NCBI RefSeq assembly: GCF_000787775.1
Contig: NZ_BBPM01000017.1
Span: 81,218 to 145,217, forward strand
Source of the DNA: Streptacidiphilus carbonis
Lineage (GTDB): Bacteria; Actinomycetota; Actinomycetes; Streptomycetales; Streptomycetaceae
Direction of reading: 5' to 3'
Length of the DNA stretch: 64,000 nt
Within the stretch, counting starts at the first letter, position 1; each line of letters starts with the position of its first letter. Positions 8,691-17,154 of this stretch are shown one piece after another. The notes beneath the pieces are model-generated. The model searched no databases. It saw nothing but the letters and a program-made list of their open reading frames with translations, and had not been told where the DNA came from. The position numbers were made by a program, and so were the translations under genes.

Positions 8691-9503
8691 ATGACCAAGG
8701 TCATGCCCAAGGGCTCCAACACACCGCTGACCAAGGTGGACGCGGTGCGCGCGGTGCTGCGCTGGCGCCTGGTGCCCGGCGCTCCGGACGTGGACGTGTC
8801 GGCGCTGCTGCTCGGCCCGGACGGCAGGGTCAGCTCGGACGACGACTTCGTCTTCTACAACCAGCCCCGGCACCCCTCCGGGCTGGTCCGGCACCGCTCC
8901 AGGGCCAGGATCGGCGACGACGTCACCGAGACCGTCGACATCGACCTGGCGCTGCTGCCCACCGAGATCGACCGGGTGGTGGTGGGCGGCTCGGTCGAGC
9001 ACGGCGACTTCGACGAGATCCCCGAGTTGCGGATCCTGCTGTTCGACATCGCCCTCGGCCCCGGCGCGGAGGCGCTGGCCCGCTTCGACATCGCCGACAC
9101 CGGCGGGGTCACCGCGCTGCTCTGCGGCGAGCTCTACCGGCGCAGCGGGGGTTGGAAGTTCCGGGCCATCGGGCAGGGGTACTCCTCCGGGCTGGTCGGG
9201 CTGGCCACCGACTTCGGCATCACCATCGACGAGGACGAGGACGATGACGAGCCTGCGGCTCCGGCCCCCGCGCCGGAGCCCACCCCCGAGCCCGAGCTGG
9301 TCATCCCCCCGCCGCCGAGCCACCCGCCGACGCCCCCGGCCCCCCAGCCCGCGGTCGAGCCTGCGGCAGCCGCCGCCTCCCACGGCTACGGCTACCCGCC
9401 GCCGTACCAGCCGGCGCAGCCCGTGCAGCCCGCGCTGCTCCCCGAGCCGGAGGGGTTCGCGCTTCCGCTCCAGGGGCCCCAGTTCCAGGGTGGCCAGCGG
9501 TAG
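8691..9503 (+). CDS. TerD-domain protein with long acidic/proline-rich tail
   Basis: A 270-residue protein. Residues 1-180 are a TerD domain: DVDVSALLLGPDGRVSSDDD and FVFYNQP match the calcium-binding core, and [23 protein letters not shown] is the standard end. The tail, about 90 residues, starts with an acidic run (DEDEDDDE) and continues as a Pro/Ala/Glu-rich, probably disordered region. Unlike the two 190-residue TerD proteins near 14-15 kb it lacks the [15 protein letters not shown] start. TerD-family proteins bind Ca and act in tellurite, phage and envelope stress responses. The gene is divergent from the lyase-PRTase-HAD operon, which suggests a shared stress response. Convergent with the TerA-like gene across an inverted repeat. 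Confidence 0.88.
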   Translation: MTKVMPKGSNTPLTKVDAVRAVLRWRLVPGAPDVDVSALLLGPDGRVSSDDDFVFYNQPRHPSGLVRHRSRARIGDDVTETVDIDLALLPTEIDRVVVGGSVEHGDFDEIPELRILLFDIALGPGAEALARFDIADTGGVTALLCGELYRRSGGWKFRAIGQGYSSGLVGLATDFGITIDEDEDDDEPAAPAPAPEPTPEPELVIPPPPSHPPTPPAPQPAVEPAAAAASHGYGYPPPYQPAQPVQPALLPEPEGFALPLQGPQFQGGQR

Positions 9504-9533
9504 GTCGGTCTCGGGTGCGGGCCGCAGGGGGCT

Positions 9534-9622
9534 GGTCGCGCAGTTCCCCGCGCCCCTGGGGGACTGCGATTTGACCACCCTGGGTCACCTGCACGTGCAG
9601 GGGCGCGGGGAACTGCGCGACC
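9534..9622. repeat. Perfect 24-bp inverted repeat between convergent genes (dispersed streptomycete-type element)
   Basis: Positions 9534-9557 and 9599-9622 are exact reverse complements; each arm contains GCGCAGTTCCCCGCGCC or its complement. A 41-bp spacer separates the arms. The element lies between convergent stop codons (9503 and 9667). A near copy occurs at 24057-24112, again between convergent genes. From memory, this arm sequence is a common dispersed intergenic motif in Streptomyces genomes, likely acting as a bidirectional terminator or RNA-stabilising hairpin. Confidence 0.85.
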
Positions 9623-9666
9623 GGCCAGGCGCACGCCGCACCCGGGAACAGACCCGCGGTGCCCCC

Positions 9667-10395
9667 CTACGCCCCCGACTTCACCCCGCGCTGCCACTGC
9701 AGCCCCCACCCGTACAGCCGGTCGAGCTCCGCCTGGAACCCGTAGACGTACTTGGCCTCCCGCCGCACCGTCAGGTTCCCCCCCTTGTTCTCGATCAGCG
9801 CCACCGCGCACGACCTGGCCTGCGACGCCCGCTGGTCCAGTCGGACCTCGATCGGCCTGCCGCCCGGAGGGGCCAGCGTGACCACCGCGTGGGTGCGGTC
9901 GAAGGCAGGGGTCTCGTCGTAGATGTAGACGAAGATCAGGATCCGCTTGAACAGGTCCTTCTTCTCCAGGTCGATGTAGAGCATCTCCCCGGAGGGCGCG
10001 CCGGACCGGTCGTCCCGGCTGAGCCGGATGTACGGCGAGTGCTGCAGGTCGCCGTAGTAGTTGCCCAGCGGCTGCACCACCCCCTTGGTGCCGTCCTGCA
10101 GCTCGTAGAGCGCGCCGAGGTCCAGGTCCACCGCCAGGATCTGGTTGGCCGGCTGAGGCATCGTCATCGGCCGGAACAGGGTGGGGTGCAGCAGCCCGCG
10201 CAACCGCTCACCGGCCGGCCGGGCCGCCGGCTCCGCCTCCCGCGCCGTCCAGTGCAGGTTGACCTGCATGGTCCCGTGCACCGCGCCCAGATCGCTCAAC
10301 GACACCAGGGGTGACCCCTTGGTGAGTGTCAGCCGGTCCACCCCCGGACCGAAGGTCTGGTCCGTTCTGCGCATGAAGTCCCGAATCCCCGCCAT
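9667..10395 (-). CDS. TerA-like / TerD-family tellurium-resistance protein
   Basis: A 242-residue protein starting MAGIRDFMRRTD. It contains the TerA-type block QVNLHWTAREAEP, then DLDLGALYELQDGTKGVVQPLG and PYIRLSRDDRSGAPSGE. It continues with ILIFVYIYDETPAFDRTHAVVTL and ends with the YVYGFQAELDRLYGWGLQW segment. These are the features of streptomycete 'TerA/TerD-like' stress proteins with the metal-binding beta-sandwich fold. ATG at 10395 is chosen because GGAGG lies about 10 nt upstream; an in-frame upstream start at 10464 would add residues with no family match. It is convergent with the tailed TerD gene and probably acts in the same cytoplasmic stress complexes. The exact ligand and role are unproven. 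Confidence 0.85.
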   Translation of the reverse strand: MAGIRDFMRRTDQTFGPGVDRLTLTKGSPLVSLSDLGAVHGTMQVNLHWTAREAEPAARPAGERLRGLLHPTLFRPMTMPQPANQILAVDLDLGALYELQDGTKGVVQPLGNYYGDLQHSPYIRLSRDDRSGAPSGEMLYIDLEKKDLFKRILIFVYIYDETPAFDRTHAVVTLAPPGGRPIEVRLDQRASQARSCAVALIENKGGNLTVRREAKYVYGFQAELDRLYGWGLQWQRGVKSGA

Positions 10396-10660
10396 TGTCC
10401 GCGCCCCTCCGCACTCATCCCTGGCATCCACCAGCGAATTACCCATCCCCCGGGCTTCCCGCACCCCTGACTAGTGGTCACAACAGGCTCAGGCGTACGA
10501 TGCGTTCTCTGCTGACGCGATATCGTCATGCACGCACGCGTGTCGAGGCGTCAACTCCGCCGCCTCCGGGGGACACCGTGGTCGCTACACTGCCCGACCG
10601 CTGACCCCCCAGTCCATGGCCCCCCGTGCCGCCCGACCCGAAGCCGAGGCTGTCCCACCT

Positions 10661-11665
10661 ATGAACCTATCCTCCATACAGCTGGTGTGGCTGGCCGTCG
10701 GGTGTGCGATCGCCCTGGTCATAGCAGTCGTGATGGGCCTGCTGCGCACCAAGAAGCCCAAGCACGCCGCCGAGCCGGCCGACTCCTGGGAGCGCAGCGA
10801 AGCACGTCGCCGCCGCAAGGAGACCATCTACGGCAGTGCGTCCTACGTCCTGCTGTTCGCCTGCGCCTCGGTCGCGGCCGCGCTCTCGTTCCACGGTCTG
10901 GTCGGCTTCGGTCAGCAGAACCTCAACCTCTCCGGGGGCTGGGAGTACCTGGTCCCGTTCGGCCTCGACGGCGCCGCGATGTTCTGCTCGGTGCTCGCGG
11001 TCCGCGAGGCCAGCCACGGTGACGCCGCGCTCGGATCCCGCATGCTGGTCTGGCTCTTCGCCGGTGCCTCCGCCTGGTTCAACTGGGTGCACGCGCCGCG
11101 CGGCGGCGACCACAACGGCGCCCCGCAGTTCTTCGCGGGCATGTCGCTCTCGGCGGCCGTGCTGTTCGACCGGGCGCTGAAGCAGACCCGCCGGGCCGCC
11201 CTGCGCGAGCAGGGCCTGGTGCCCCGCCCGCTGCCGCAGATCCGGATGGTCCGCTGGCTCCGCGCCCCCGTCGAGACCTACCAGGCCTGGTCGTTGATGC
11301 TGCTGGAGAACGTCCGCACGCTGGACGACGCGGTCGAGGAGGTCCGCGAGGACAAGCGCGAGCGGGAGGCCGCCGCGGCCCGGCAGCGCAGCGAGAACCG
11401 GCGCGAGCGCGCCGAGTTGAAGGCCATCTCGCGCTCCGCCCCGCTGCGCGAGCTGACCACGCTGGAGGCCTCCGGCAGCGCCGAGAACGCCGCCGCGCTG
11501 GAGCCCGCCTCCACCCGCGGCGTGCTGCCCCGCCGACGCCGCGCCGACGCGCTGGAGAGCACCGCCCCGGTGTCATCGTCCGGCTCCGACGACGGCGACT
11601 CCCCGCTGCCCCGGCTCGACTCGCTGGAGAAGAAGCTCAAGGACCTGGAGCAGCAGTTCGGCTGA
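10661..11665 (+). CDS. DUF2637 (SpdB-like) multi-pass membrane protein
   Basis: A 334-residue membrane protein. A first hydrophobic helix covers residues 6-26. Then come a basic linker and helices around YGSASYVLLFACASVAAALSF, the segment after LSGGWEYLVPFGLDGAAMF, MLVWLFAGASAWFNW and FFAGMSLSAAVLF. This is the DUF2637 arrangement, known from plasmid spread (Spd-like) proteins and common as a chromosomal copy. The C-terminal third is charged: residues about 205-265 form a Glu/Arg-rich likely coiled coil, and the end (SLEKKLKDLEQQFG) is another short helix. ATG at 10661 is preferred because the membrane helix starts directly after it; the upstream frame to 10616 has no ribosome site. No function is established for the chromosomal form. 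Confidence 0.8.
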   Translation: MNLSSIQLVWLAVGCAIALVIAVVMGLLRTKKPKHAAEPADSWERSEARRRRKETIYGSASYVLLFACASVAAALSFHGLVGFGQQNLNLSGGWEYLVPFGLDGAAMFCSVLAVREASHGDAALGSRMLVWLFAGASAWFNWVHAPRGGDHNGAPQFFAGMSLSAAVLFDRALKQTRRAALREQGLVPRPLPQIRMVRWLRAPVETYQAWSLMLLENVRTLDDAVEEVREDKREREAAAARQRSENRRERAELKAISRSAPLRELTTLEASGSAENAAALEPASTRGVLPRRRRADALESTAPVSSSGSDDGDSPLPRLDSLEKKLKDLEQQFG

Positions 11666-11745
11666 GCTCCGGACGGGGCCGCCTACCGGGCCGGACCGCG
11701 CTCGGGCATGGAGGAACCCCTGCCCAGGGGCACTAAGGTGTGGGC

Positions 11746-12921
11746 ATGATTGCCAGGCCCGCGACCTCCTCCACGCTCAAGGAGATCAATCTCAGGACCG
11801 TCCTCGACGTGATCCGCGCCGAGGCCCCGGTCTCCCGCGCGGAGATCGCCCGGCGGACCGGAATCTCCAAGCCGACCGTCTCCGCCCTGCTCCAGGACCT
11901 GTTGGAGATGGGCCTGGTGTCGGAGACGGTCAGGGCCGAATTCGGCCCCACCTACGGCGCGTTGTTCTTCGCCCCGCGCCCCGAGGCCGCCTATGTGCTG
12001 GCTCTGGACGTCGGCGCCCGGCGCCTCCGGGGCGCGCTCGCGGACCTGGACGGCACCGTCAGGATCCGCCGCGACGTGCTGGTCGAGGGCCTGGACGCGC
12101 CCCGGATCGTGCAGACCGGCGCCGAGCTCGCCGAGGAGATGTGCGCCGAGGCCGGTATCCCCCGCGAGGCACTGCAGCACGCCGCCGTGGGCGTGCCCGG
12201 GGTCGTCGACCGCAGGGACGGGCGGATCTGGCAGGGCGCCAACATCCCCTCCCTGGACGGCTTCGCGGTGCAGGAGGCGTTCGAGGAAGCCCTCTCCATG
12301 CCGGCCACCGTGGAGAACGACATCCACCTGGCGGCGCTCGGCGAGCAGCGCCGCGGCAACGGCACCGCGGCCGAGAGCTTCACCTTCCTCTCGGTGGGTA
12401 CCGGCGTCGGCGCCGGCCTGGTGCTGCACGGCGAGCTGCACCGGGGCTTCGCCGGCGCGGCCGGCGAGTTGGACTGCGCGGTGGAGCCCGACGAGTTCGA
12501 CGCCCAGGACCCCTGCGCCGCCTCACTGCTGCGGTACGCGGTCACCCGGCTCCCGGAGGAGGCCGCGCGGGGCGCGCTGACGACCGAGCAGGTCTTCGCG
12601 CTGGCCCGTGACGGCCATCCGGGCGCCTGCGCGGTGGTGGACGAGGAGGCCAGGCGGATCACCGGCTACCTGGCCCCGGTCGCCGCGGTGGCGGACGTGG
12701 AACTGGTGGTCCTCGGCGGCGGGATCGGCCTCAACGGCGACCTGCTGCTGGACCGGATCCGGGAGCGGCTGGCCGCCCGGGTCCCCTACCCGCCACGGAT
12801 CGAGGTCTCGGCGCTGGGCAACGCGGCCGTGCTGACCGGCGCGGTCTCGGTGGCCACCCGCGCCGCCCTGGAGCAGATCCTGACACTGCGTTTCGCCGCT
12901 CCAGGGCATCGCAGACCGTAG
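11746..12921 (+). CDS. ROK-family transcriptional regulator
   Basis: A 391-residue regulator. Residues about 10-60 are a winged helix-turn-helix (INLRTVLDVIRAEAPVSRAEIARRTGISKPTVSALL). The rest is a ROK sugar-kinase-like fold with VLALDVGARRLRGALADLDG and LSVGTGVGAGLVLHGELHRGFAGAAGELD. The classical ROK zinc motif (His plus CxCGxxGCxE) is replaced by AGELDCAVEPDEFDAQDPC, so zinc binding and kinase activity look lost. AAGG 7 nt before ATG 11746 supports that start; GTG at 11740 is an alternative. ROK repressors usually sense sugars or sugar phosphates. No sugar gene is adjacent here, so the target is unclear. It is convergent with the TerC-like gene, with a 13-bp gap. Confidence 0.88.
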   Translation: MIARPATSSTLKEINLRTVLDVIRAEAPVSRAEIARRTGISKPTVSALLQDLLEMGLVSETVRAEFGPTYGALFFAPRPEAAYVLALDVGARRLRGALADLDGTVRIRRDVLVEGLDAPRIVQTGAELAEEMCAEAGIPREALQHAAVGVPGVVDRRDGRIWQGANIPSLDGFAVQEAFEEALSMPATVENDIHLAALGEQRRGNGTAAESFTFLSVGTGVGAGLVLHGELHRGFAGAAGELDCAVEPDEFDAQDPCAASLLRYAVTRLPEEAARGALTTEQVFALARDGHPGACAVVDEEARRITGYLAPVAAVADVELVVLGGGIGLNGDLLLDRIRERLAARVPYPPRIEVSALGNAAVLTGAVSVATRAALEQILTLRFAAPGHRRP

Positions 12922-12934
12922 GGCGACAGCCCCT

Positions 12935-14062
12935 CTACAGCGCGGGTACGTCCACCGACTCCGACTCCCCCTCGGCCGCCAACCGCTTGTTGCGCAGCAC
13001 CGAGGACAACAGTGCCAGCCCGATGAAGGCCACCCCGATCAGACCGGTGACGATCTCCGGGATCGTGTACTTGATGGACACCATCAGGATGATGGCCAGC
13101 GCGCCGATGGCGTAGTGCGCGCCGTGCTCCAGGTAGACGTAGTCGTCCAGGGTGCCCTGGCGGACCAGGTAGACCGTCAGCGAGCGGATGTACATCGCGC
13201 CGATGCCCAGGCCCAGGGTGATCTGGAAGATGTCCTGGCTGATGGCGAAGGCGCCGACGACGCCGTCGAAGGAGAACGAGGCGTCCAGCACCTCCAGGTA
13301 CAGGAACAGGAAGAACGCGGCCTTGCCGGCCACCAGGATGGCGGGCTTCCCGTTCTTGCCGTTCCTGCCGGCCGGAGCGGCCGCAGCCTCCTCGGCGCCG
13401 TCCTCGTCCTCGTCGTCCTCGCCCGCGCTCTCGAACAGGTTGGACAGTCCGCCCACGGCCAGGTAGGTGGTGAGCCCGGCGACCCCGGCCAGCAGAACCG
13501 TCTCTGCGCCGCCCTCGGCGAAGAAGCGGGCGGACAGCATCAGCACGATCAGCGAGACGACCACCGACAGCTGGTCCAGCTTGCCGATCTTCTCCAGCGG
13601 CTTCTCCAGCCATTCGAGCCACTGGATCTCCTTCTCGCCGAGGATGAAGTCCAGGAAGATCATCAGCAGGAACATCCCGCCGAAGGCGGCGATCGCGGGG
13701 TGCGCGGCGTCCAGGTGCTGGGCGTAGGTCAGCCCGGCCTCGGTCTTGGTGGAGTCCAGCGCCAGCTGCACCACGCTGACCGGGCTGATGTGCGCGGTCA
13801 GCGCCACCACCAGCAGCGGGAAGATCAGGCGCATGCCGAACACGGCGATCAGCACGCCGACGGTGAGGAAGATCTTCTGCCAGAACGGCGTCATCCGCTT
13901 CAGGATGGTCGCGTTGATGACGGCATTGTCGAAGGACAGTGAGATCTCGAGAACGGAGAGGATCAGGACGACGCCGATGCCGTCCGCCCCCCAGAAATAC
14001 GCGGCGGCTGCGAGGCCGATCACAGTGATCCCGAAGGACCACCCGAAGGTACGGAGGAGCAC
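12935..14062 (-). CDS. TerC-like DUF475 integral membrane protein
   Basis: A 375-residue polytopic protein of the DUF475/TerC group. Two half-repeats each carry the acidic membrane motif: ILSVLEISLSFDNAVINA near residue 40 and YLEVLDASFSFDGVVGAF near residue 255. About eight to nine hydrophobic helices are visible. A charged loop (EDDEDEDGAEEAAAAPAGRNGKNGK) separates the halves on one side of the membrane. TerC-family proteins are linked to metal ion (Mn, Te) homeostasis and partner with TerD. It lies just after two TerD genes on the same strand and is about 120 bp from the nearest, so joint function is likely. The acidic loop length is unusual but not disruptive. Confidence 0.9.
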   Translation of the reverse strand: MLLRTFGWSFGITVIGLAAAAYFWGADGIGVVLILSVLEISLSFDNAVINATILKRMTPFWQKIFLTVGVLIAVFGMRLIFPLLVVALTAHISPVSVVQLALDSTKTEAGLTYAQHLDAAHPAIAAFGGMFLLMIFLDFILGEKEIQWLEWLEKPLEKIGKLDQLSVVVSLIVLMLSARFFAEGGAETVLLAGVAGLTTYLAVGGLSNLFESAGEDDEDEDGAEEAAAAPAGRNGKNGKPAILVAGKAAFFLFLYLEVLDASFSFDGVVGAFAISQDIFQITLGLGIGAMYIRSLTVYLVRQGTLDDYVYLEHGAHYAIGALAIILMVSIKYTIPEIVTGLIGVAFIGLALLSSVLRNKRLAAEGESESVDVPAL

Positions 14063-14183
14063 GGAGGGGCCTGAACCTTTCTGGAACGCGTGCAGCCACA
14101 GTCGCGGGGACCGCTCCGCACGCCGTGTCCGTCACGTCGTGGGAGCGATCCCCGACAATCCCCGCCCTGCCCGCAAGATTTTC

Positions 14184-14762
14184 TTACTGAACGTTAACTC
14201 CGAAGTCTAGGGCGATGCCCCGGAGACCCGACGCGTACCCCTGCCCCACAGCGCGGAACTTCCATTCGGCGTTGTAGCGGTAGAGCTCGCCGAAGATCAT
14301 CGCGGTCTCGTTGGAGGCGTCCTCGGAGAGGTCGTAGCGCGCCAACTCGGCGCCGTCGGCCTGGTTCAGGACCCGGATGTAGGCGTTGCGGACCTGGCCG
14401 AAGTTCTGCAGCCGGGACTCGGCGTCATAGATCGACACCGGAAAGACGATCTTGTCCACCTGCGGCGGAACCTGCGTCAGATTGACCTTGACGACCTCGT
14501 CGTCGTCCGCGCCGGTGCCGCCCACGAGCTCGTCGCCCATGTGCTCGACCGAACCCTCGGGGCTCTTGAGGTTGTTGTAGAAGATGAAGTACTCATCCCC
14601 CAGCACCCGGCCGTTGGAGCAGAGCAGGGCGCTGGCGTCCAGGTCGAAGTCGGCACCGGTGGTCGCCCTCGCCTCCCAGCCCAACCCGATCTGCACGGCG
14701 GTGAGGTTGGGGGCGGCCTTGGACAACGAGACGTTGCCGCCCTTGGCGAGCGTGACACCCAT
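14184..14762 (-). CDS. TerD-family calcium-binding stress protein (copy 1 of tandem pair)
   Basis: A 192-residue canonical TerD protein, the usual family length. It starts [18 protein letters not shown] and carries [32 protein letters not shown], the acidic [38 protein letters not shown] and the end [23 protein letters not shown]. The Asp-rich strands bind Ca in characterised TerD proteins. In Streptomyces TerD-like proteins have been tied to tellurite tolerance, calcium and development. It lies 97 bp downstream of a second TerD gene with closely similar sequence, so the pair probably arose by tandem duplication. DUF475/TerC follows. ATG at 14762 is fixed by the family N-terminus. Confidence 0.95.
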   Translation of the reverse strand: MGVTLAKGGNVSLSKAAPNLTAVQIGLGWEARATTGADFDLDASALLCSNGRVLGDEYFIFYNNLKSPEGSVEHMGDELVGGTGADDDEVVKVNLTQVPPQVDKIVFPVSIYDAESRLQNFGQVRNAYIRVLNQADGAELARYDLSEDASNETAMIFGELYRYNAEWKFRAVGQGYASGLRGIALDFGVNVQ

Positions 14763-14859
14763 CTGTTCTTCCCTCCCTGGGAGTCCTACTGATGGAAGCG
14801 GGCCGCCCGCGGCCGTGCTTGGCACCGCTGCGGGCGGCCGGTGCTGCTGGTACCGACCG

Positions 14860-15435
14860 TCAGACGTTGACGCCGAAGTCCTGGGCGATACCGCGCAGGC
14901 CGGAGGCGTAGCCCTGGCCGATGGCCCGGAACTTCCACTCGGCGCCGTTGCGGTACAGCTCGCCGAAGACCATGGCGGTCTCGGTGGAGGCGTCCTCGGT
15001 GAGGTCGTAACGCGCGATCTCCTGGCCGCCCGCCTGGTTGACGATCCGGATGTAGGCGCTGCGGACCTGGCCGAAGCTCTGCAGCCGGGTCTCGGCGTCG
15101 TAGATGGAGACCGGGAAGACGATCTTGGCGACATTGGCGGGGACGCCCGCCAGGTTCACCTTGATGACCTCGTCGTCGCCCTCGCCCTCACCGGTGGTGT
15201 TGTCACCGGTGTGCTCGACCGAGCCGTCCGCGGACTTCAGGTTGTTGTAGAAGACGAAGTCCTTGTCCGAGACGACCTTGCCGGTTTCGGACGTGAGGAT
15301 GGCGCTGGCGTCCAGGTCGAAGTCTGCGCCGGTGGTGGTACGAGCGTCCCAGCCCAGGCCGACGAGGACCGCGGTCAGGCCGGGCGCCTCCTTGCTGAGC
15401 GAGACGTTGCCACCCTTGCTGAGGCTGACACCCAC
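14860..15435 (-). CDS. TerD-family calcium-binding stress protein (copy 2 of tandem pair)
   Basis: A 191-residue TerD protein starting at GTG 15435 ([15 protein letters not shown]) with GGAGGA 5 nt upstream. It shares nearly every block with the neighbouring copy: [70 protein letters not shown], and [25 protein letters not shown]. Differences concentrate in the loop around '[11 protein letters not shown]'. It is the first gene of the minus-strand TerD-TerD-DUF475 set. Its promoter must lie in the 140 bp between it and the peroxiredoxin gene, which ends at 15577. Confidence 0.95.
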   Translation of the reverse strand: MGVSLSKGGNVSLSKEAPGLTAVLVGLGWDARTTTGADFDLDASAILTSETGKVVSDKDFVFYNNLKSADGSVEHTGDNTTGEGEGDDEVIKVNLAGVPANVAKIVFPVSIYDAETRLQSFGQVRSAYIRIVNQAGGQEIARYDLTEDASTETAMVFGELYRNGAEWKFRAIGQGYASGLRGIAQDFGVNV

Positions 15436-15576
15436 GAGTCCTCCAGATGCAGGGGGAGCACTTCGCCGTGCCCCCGTTGGTGCGGTTGCGGTTTCTGTCC
15501 AGCCAACGAATCGATCGTAGTGGCCCGTTCCCGAATACCGCAGCCGCACCGCACGAGGGTCTTACCCCGTTTGCGC

Positions 15577-16035
15577 TCAGATCGCGGCGAGCGCCTTCAG
15601 GTACTCCTGCTGGTCGCGAGCGTCCGGCAGACCGTTGACGACGGTCCAGCGGACCACGCCGGCCTTGTCGATGACGAAGGTCCCGCGCACCGCGCAGCCC
15701 TTCTCGTCGTCGAACACGCCGTAGGCGGTGGAGACGGCGCCGTGCGGCCAGAAGTCGGACAGCAGCGGGTACTCCAGGCCCTCCTTCTCGGAGAACACAC
15801 GCAGCGTGAACGGCGAGTCGTTGGAGACGGCCAGGATCTGCACGTCGTCGTTCTGGAACTGCGGCAGCTCCTTCTCCAGGCTGCAGAGCTCGCCGGTGCA
15901 GACGCCGGTGAAGGCGAAGGGATAGAAGACCAGCACGACGTTCTTCTCGCCGCGGAAGTCGGAGAGCTTGACCAGCTCACCGTGCTGGTTCTTGAGCTCG
16001 AAGTCCGGAGCCTCGGTACCGACCTCGATAGCCAT
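15577..16035 (-). CDS. AhpE/Bcp-like peroxiredoxin
   Basis: A 152-residue thioredoxin-fold peroxidase. The active-site block is P39-x3-T43-x2-C46 (YPFAFTGVC), with C46 the peroxidatic cysteine. C51 (ELC) sits five residues on, the place of the resolving Cys in Bcp enzymes; Mycobacterium AhpE lacks it. The conserved Arg is in [10 protein letters not shown]. Overall the sequence is closer to AhpE ([17 protein letters not shown]). It should reduce hydroperoxides in the cytoplasm with electrons from mycothiol/mycoredoxin or thioredoxin. The ATG at 16035 begins [12 protein letters not shown], the family start. It stands upstream of the TerD pair on the same strand, consistent with a general stress neighbourhood. 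Confidence 0.92.
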   Translation of the reverse strand: MAIEVGTEAPDFELKNQHGELVKLSDFRGEKNVVLVFYPFAFTGVCTGELCSLEKELPQFQNDDVQILAVSNDSPFTLRVFSEKEGLEYPLLSDFWPHGAVSTAYGVFDDEKGCAVRGTFVIDKAGVVRWTVVNGLPDARDQQEYLKALAAI

Positions 16036-16061
16036 GCTTACCTCTCAGGGATGCTTGCGGG

Positions 16062-16082
16062 CCGCCGGCTCAGCGCCGGCGG
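16062..16082 (-). terminator. Short GC hairpin downstream of the DinB-like gene
   Basis: Positions 16062-16069 and 16075-16082 are an 8-bp perfect GC stem with a 5-nt loop. The hairpin sits between the stop of the minus-strand gene ending at 16152 and the start of the peroxiredoxin gene. There is no T run, so termination is possible but weakly supported. Confidence 0.4.
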
Positions 16083-16151
16083 AACCCTCGCGGACCGTCG
16101 TGCCCGCGCTCATCCTGCCACTTCGCGCGGACTCACCCGGAGGCCGGGCAC

Positions 16152-17030
16152 TCACTGGAGCCCGGGCAGCCGCCCGAGCAGTCCCACCACGCCCACCGCG
16201 CGCCGCAGCAGCGCGCCGCCCGGCAGTCCCGGCACCTGCTCCACCAGCGGGGCCAGCGCCATCAGCCCGCCGATCCGGTGCAGCCGGATCTCCCCCTTCG
16301 CCAGCAGCGAGGGCAGCGCCGCGCGCCCGGTCGGCACGCCGAGCACGGTCGCCGCCGCGCCCTCGATACCGGGCACGCCGCCGTTCCCCCGTTCGGTGCG
16401 CCACCCCTCGGCATCGGCGTGGAACACCCACCCGCTGGTCCCGGGCCCCCACACCCCGGCGTCCGCACGCACCCCCTGCCGGTACGCCAGCGCCCCGACC
16501 ACGTCGACCAGCGCGGCGGTCCCGGCGTCGCCGACCGCCCGGGGCAGCCCGGCGCGCGCGGCGGCGCGCTCTGGGAAGCAGTCCAGCGCCGCCACCGCGA
16601 GCTCATGGGCGGAGGCGTGGACCTGGGTGAGCAGCGGCAGCGGCCCCAGTGCCGAGTCCAGCTCCACCAGGGCCAGCGCGGGCTCCGCCGCGATCTCCGC
16701 CAGCGCGTCGGCGACCCTGCGCCGCGCCTCGCCGAGCGCCGCCAGCACCTCGGCCCGCGGCTCACCCGAGTGGTCCAGCCGCGGCGCCTCGGCCGGCGCG
16801 GCGGCGCCGTCCGCGGCGGCATCCCCGGTCCGGTCCGCGACGGCCGCCCCGGCCTGCGCCATCAGCCGTCCCAGCACCGGGCGCTCGGGCCAGGAGCCCA
16901 GCTCCGCCAGCCGGCCGAGTTGCTCGGACCGCAGCGTCCCGGCCAGCTCCAGGACTGCGTCCCAGGCCCCCAGGGTCCGCTCCGCGAGCTCTCCGGGTGG
17001 GCCGGTGGCGACGCCGCGATGATGGTCCAT
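16152..17030 (-). CDS. DinB/mycothiol-transferase-like protein with SCP2-like C-terminus
   Basis: A 292-residue cytoplasmic protein. The N-terminal half is helical, with AWDAVLELAGTLRSEQL, VLGRLMAQAG and QVHASAHELAVAALDC. This layout resembles the metal-binding DinB-like bundle of actinobacterial mycothiol-dependent maleylpyruvate isomerase relatives. The C-terminal half, GWVFHADAEGWRTERG...VLGVPTGRAALPSLLAKGEIRLHRIGG, looks like the SCP2-like sterol-carrier domain that often follows it. Not all of the DinB metal ligands are clear, so activity is uncertain. ATG at 17030 (MDHHRGVATG) is preferred; the frame is open to 17114 but that stretch is Arg-rich and unlike the family. It lies between DUF3052 and the peroxiredoxin on the same strand. 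Confidence 0.6.
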   Translation of the reverse strand: MDHHRGVATGPPGELAERTLGAWDAVLELAGTLRSEQLGRLAELGSWPERPVLGRLMAQAGAAVADRTGDAAADGAAAPAEAPRLDHSGEPRAEVLAALGEARRRVADALAEIAAEPALALVELDSALGPLPLLTQVHASAHELAVAALDCFPERAAARAGLPRAVGDAGTAALVDVVGALAYRQGVRADAGVWGPGTSGWVFHADAEGWRTERGNGGVPGIEGAAATVLGVPTGRAALPSLLAKGEIRLHRIGGLMALAPLVEQVPGLPGGALLRRAVGVVGLLGRLPGLQ

Positions 17031-17154
17031 CCCAGCATTCTGCCCGCAGGAGAACGCAACGGCCCGCCGTATCGGCCGACCCGTCGAGCGGGCGACCGTA
17101 CGGCGAGCCGTCACGTGTTGAGCTGTCGGGTCCCTCTGCTACGCCGTCAGCTGA

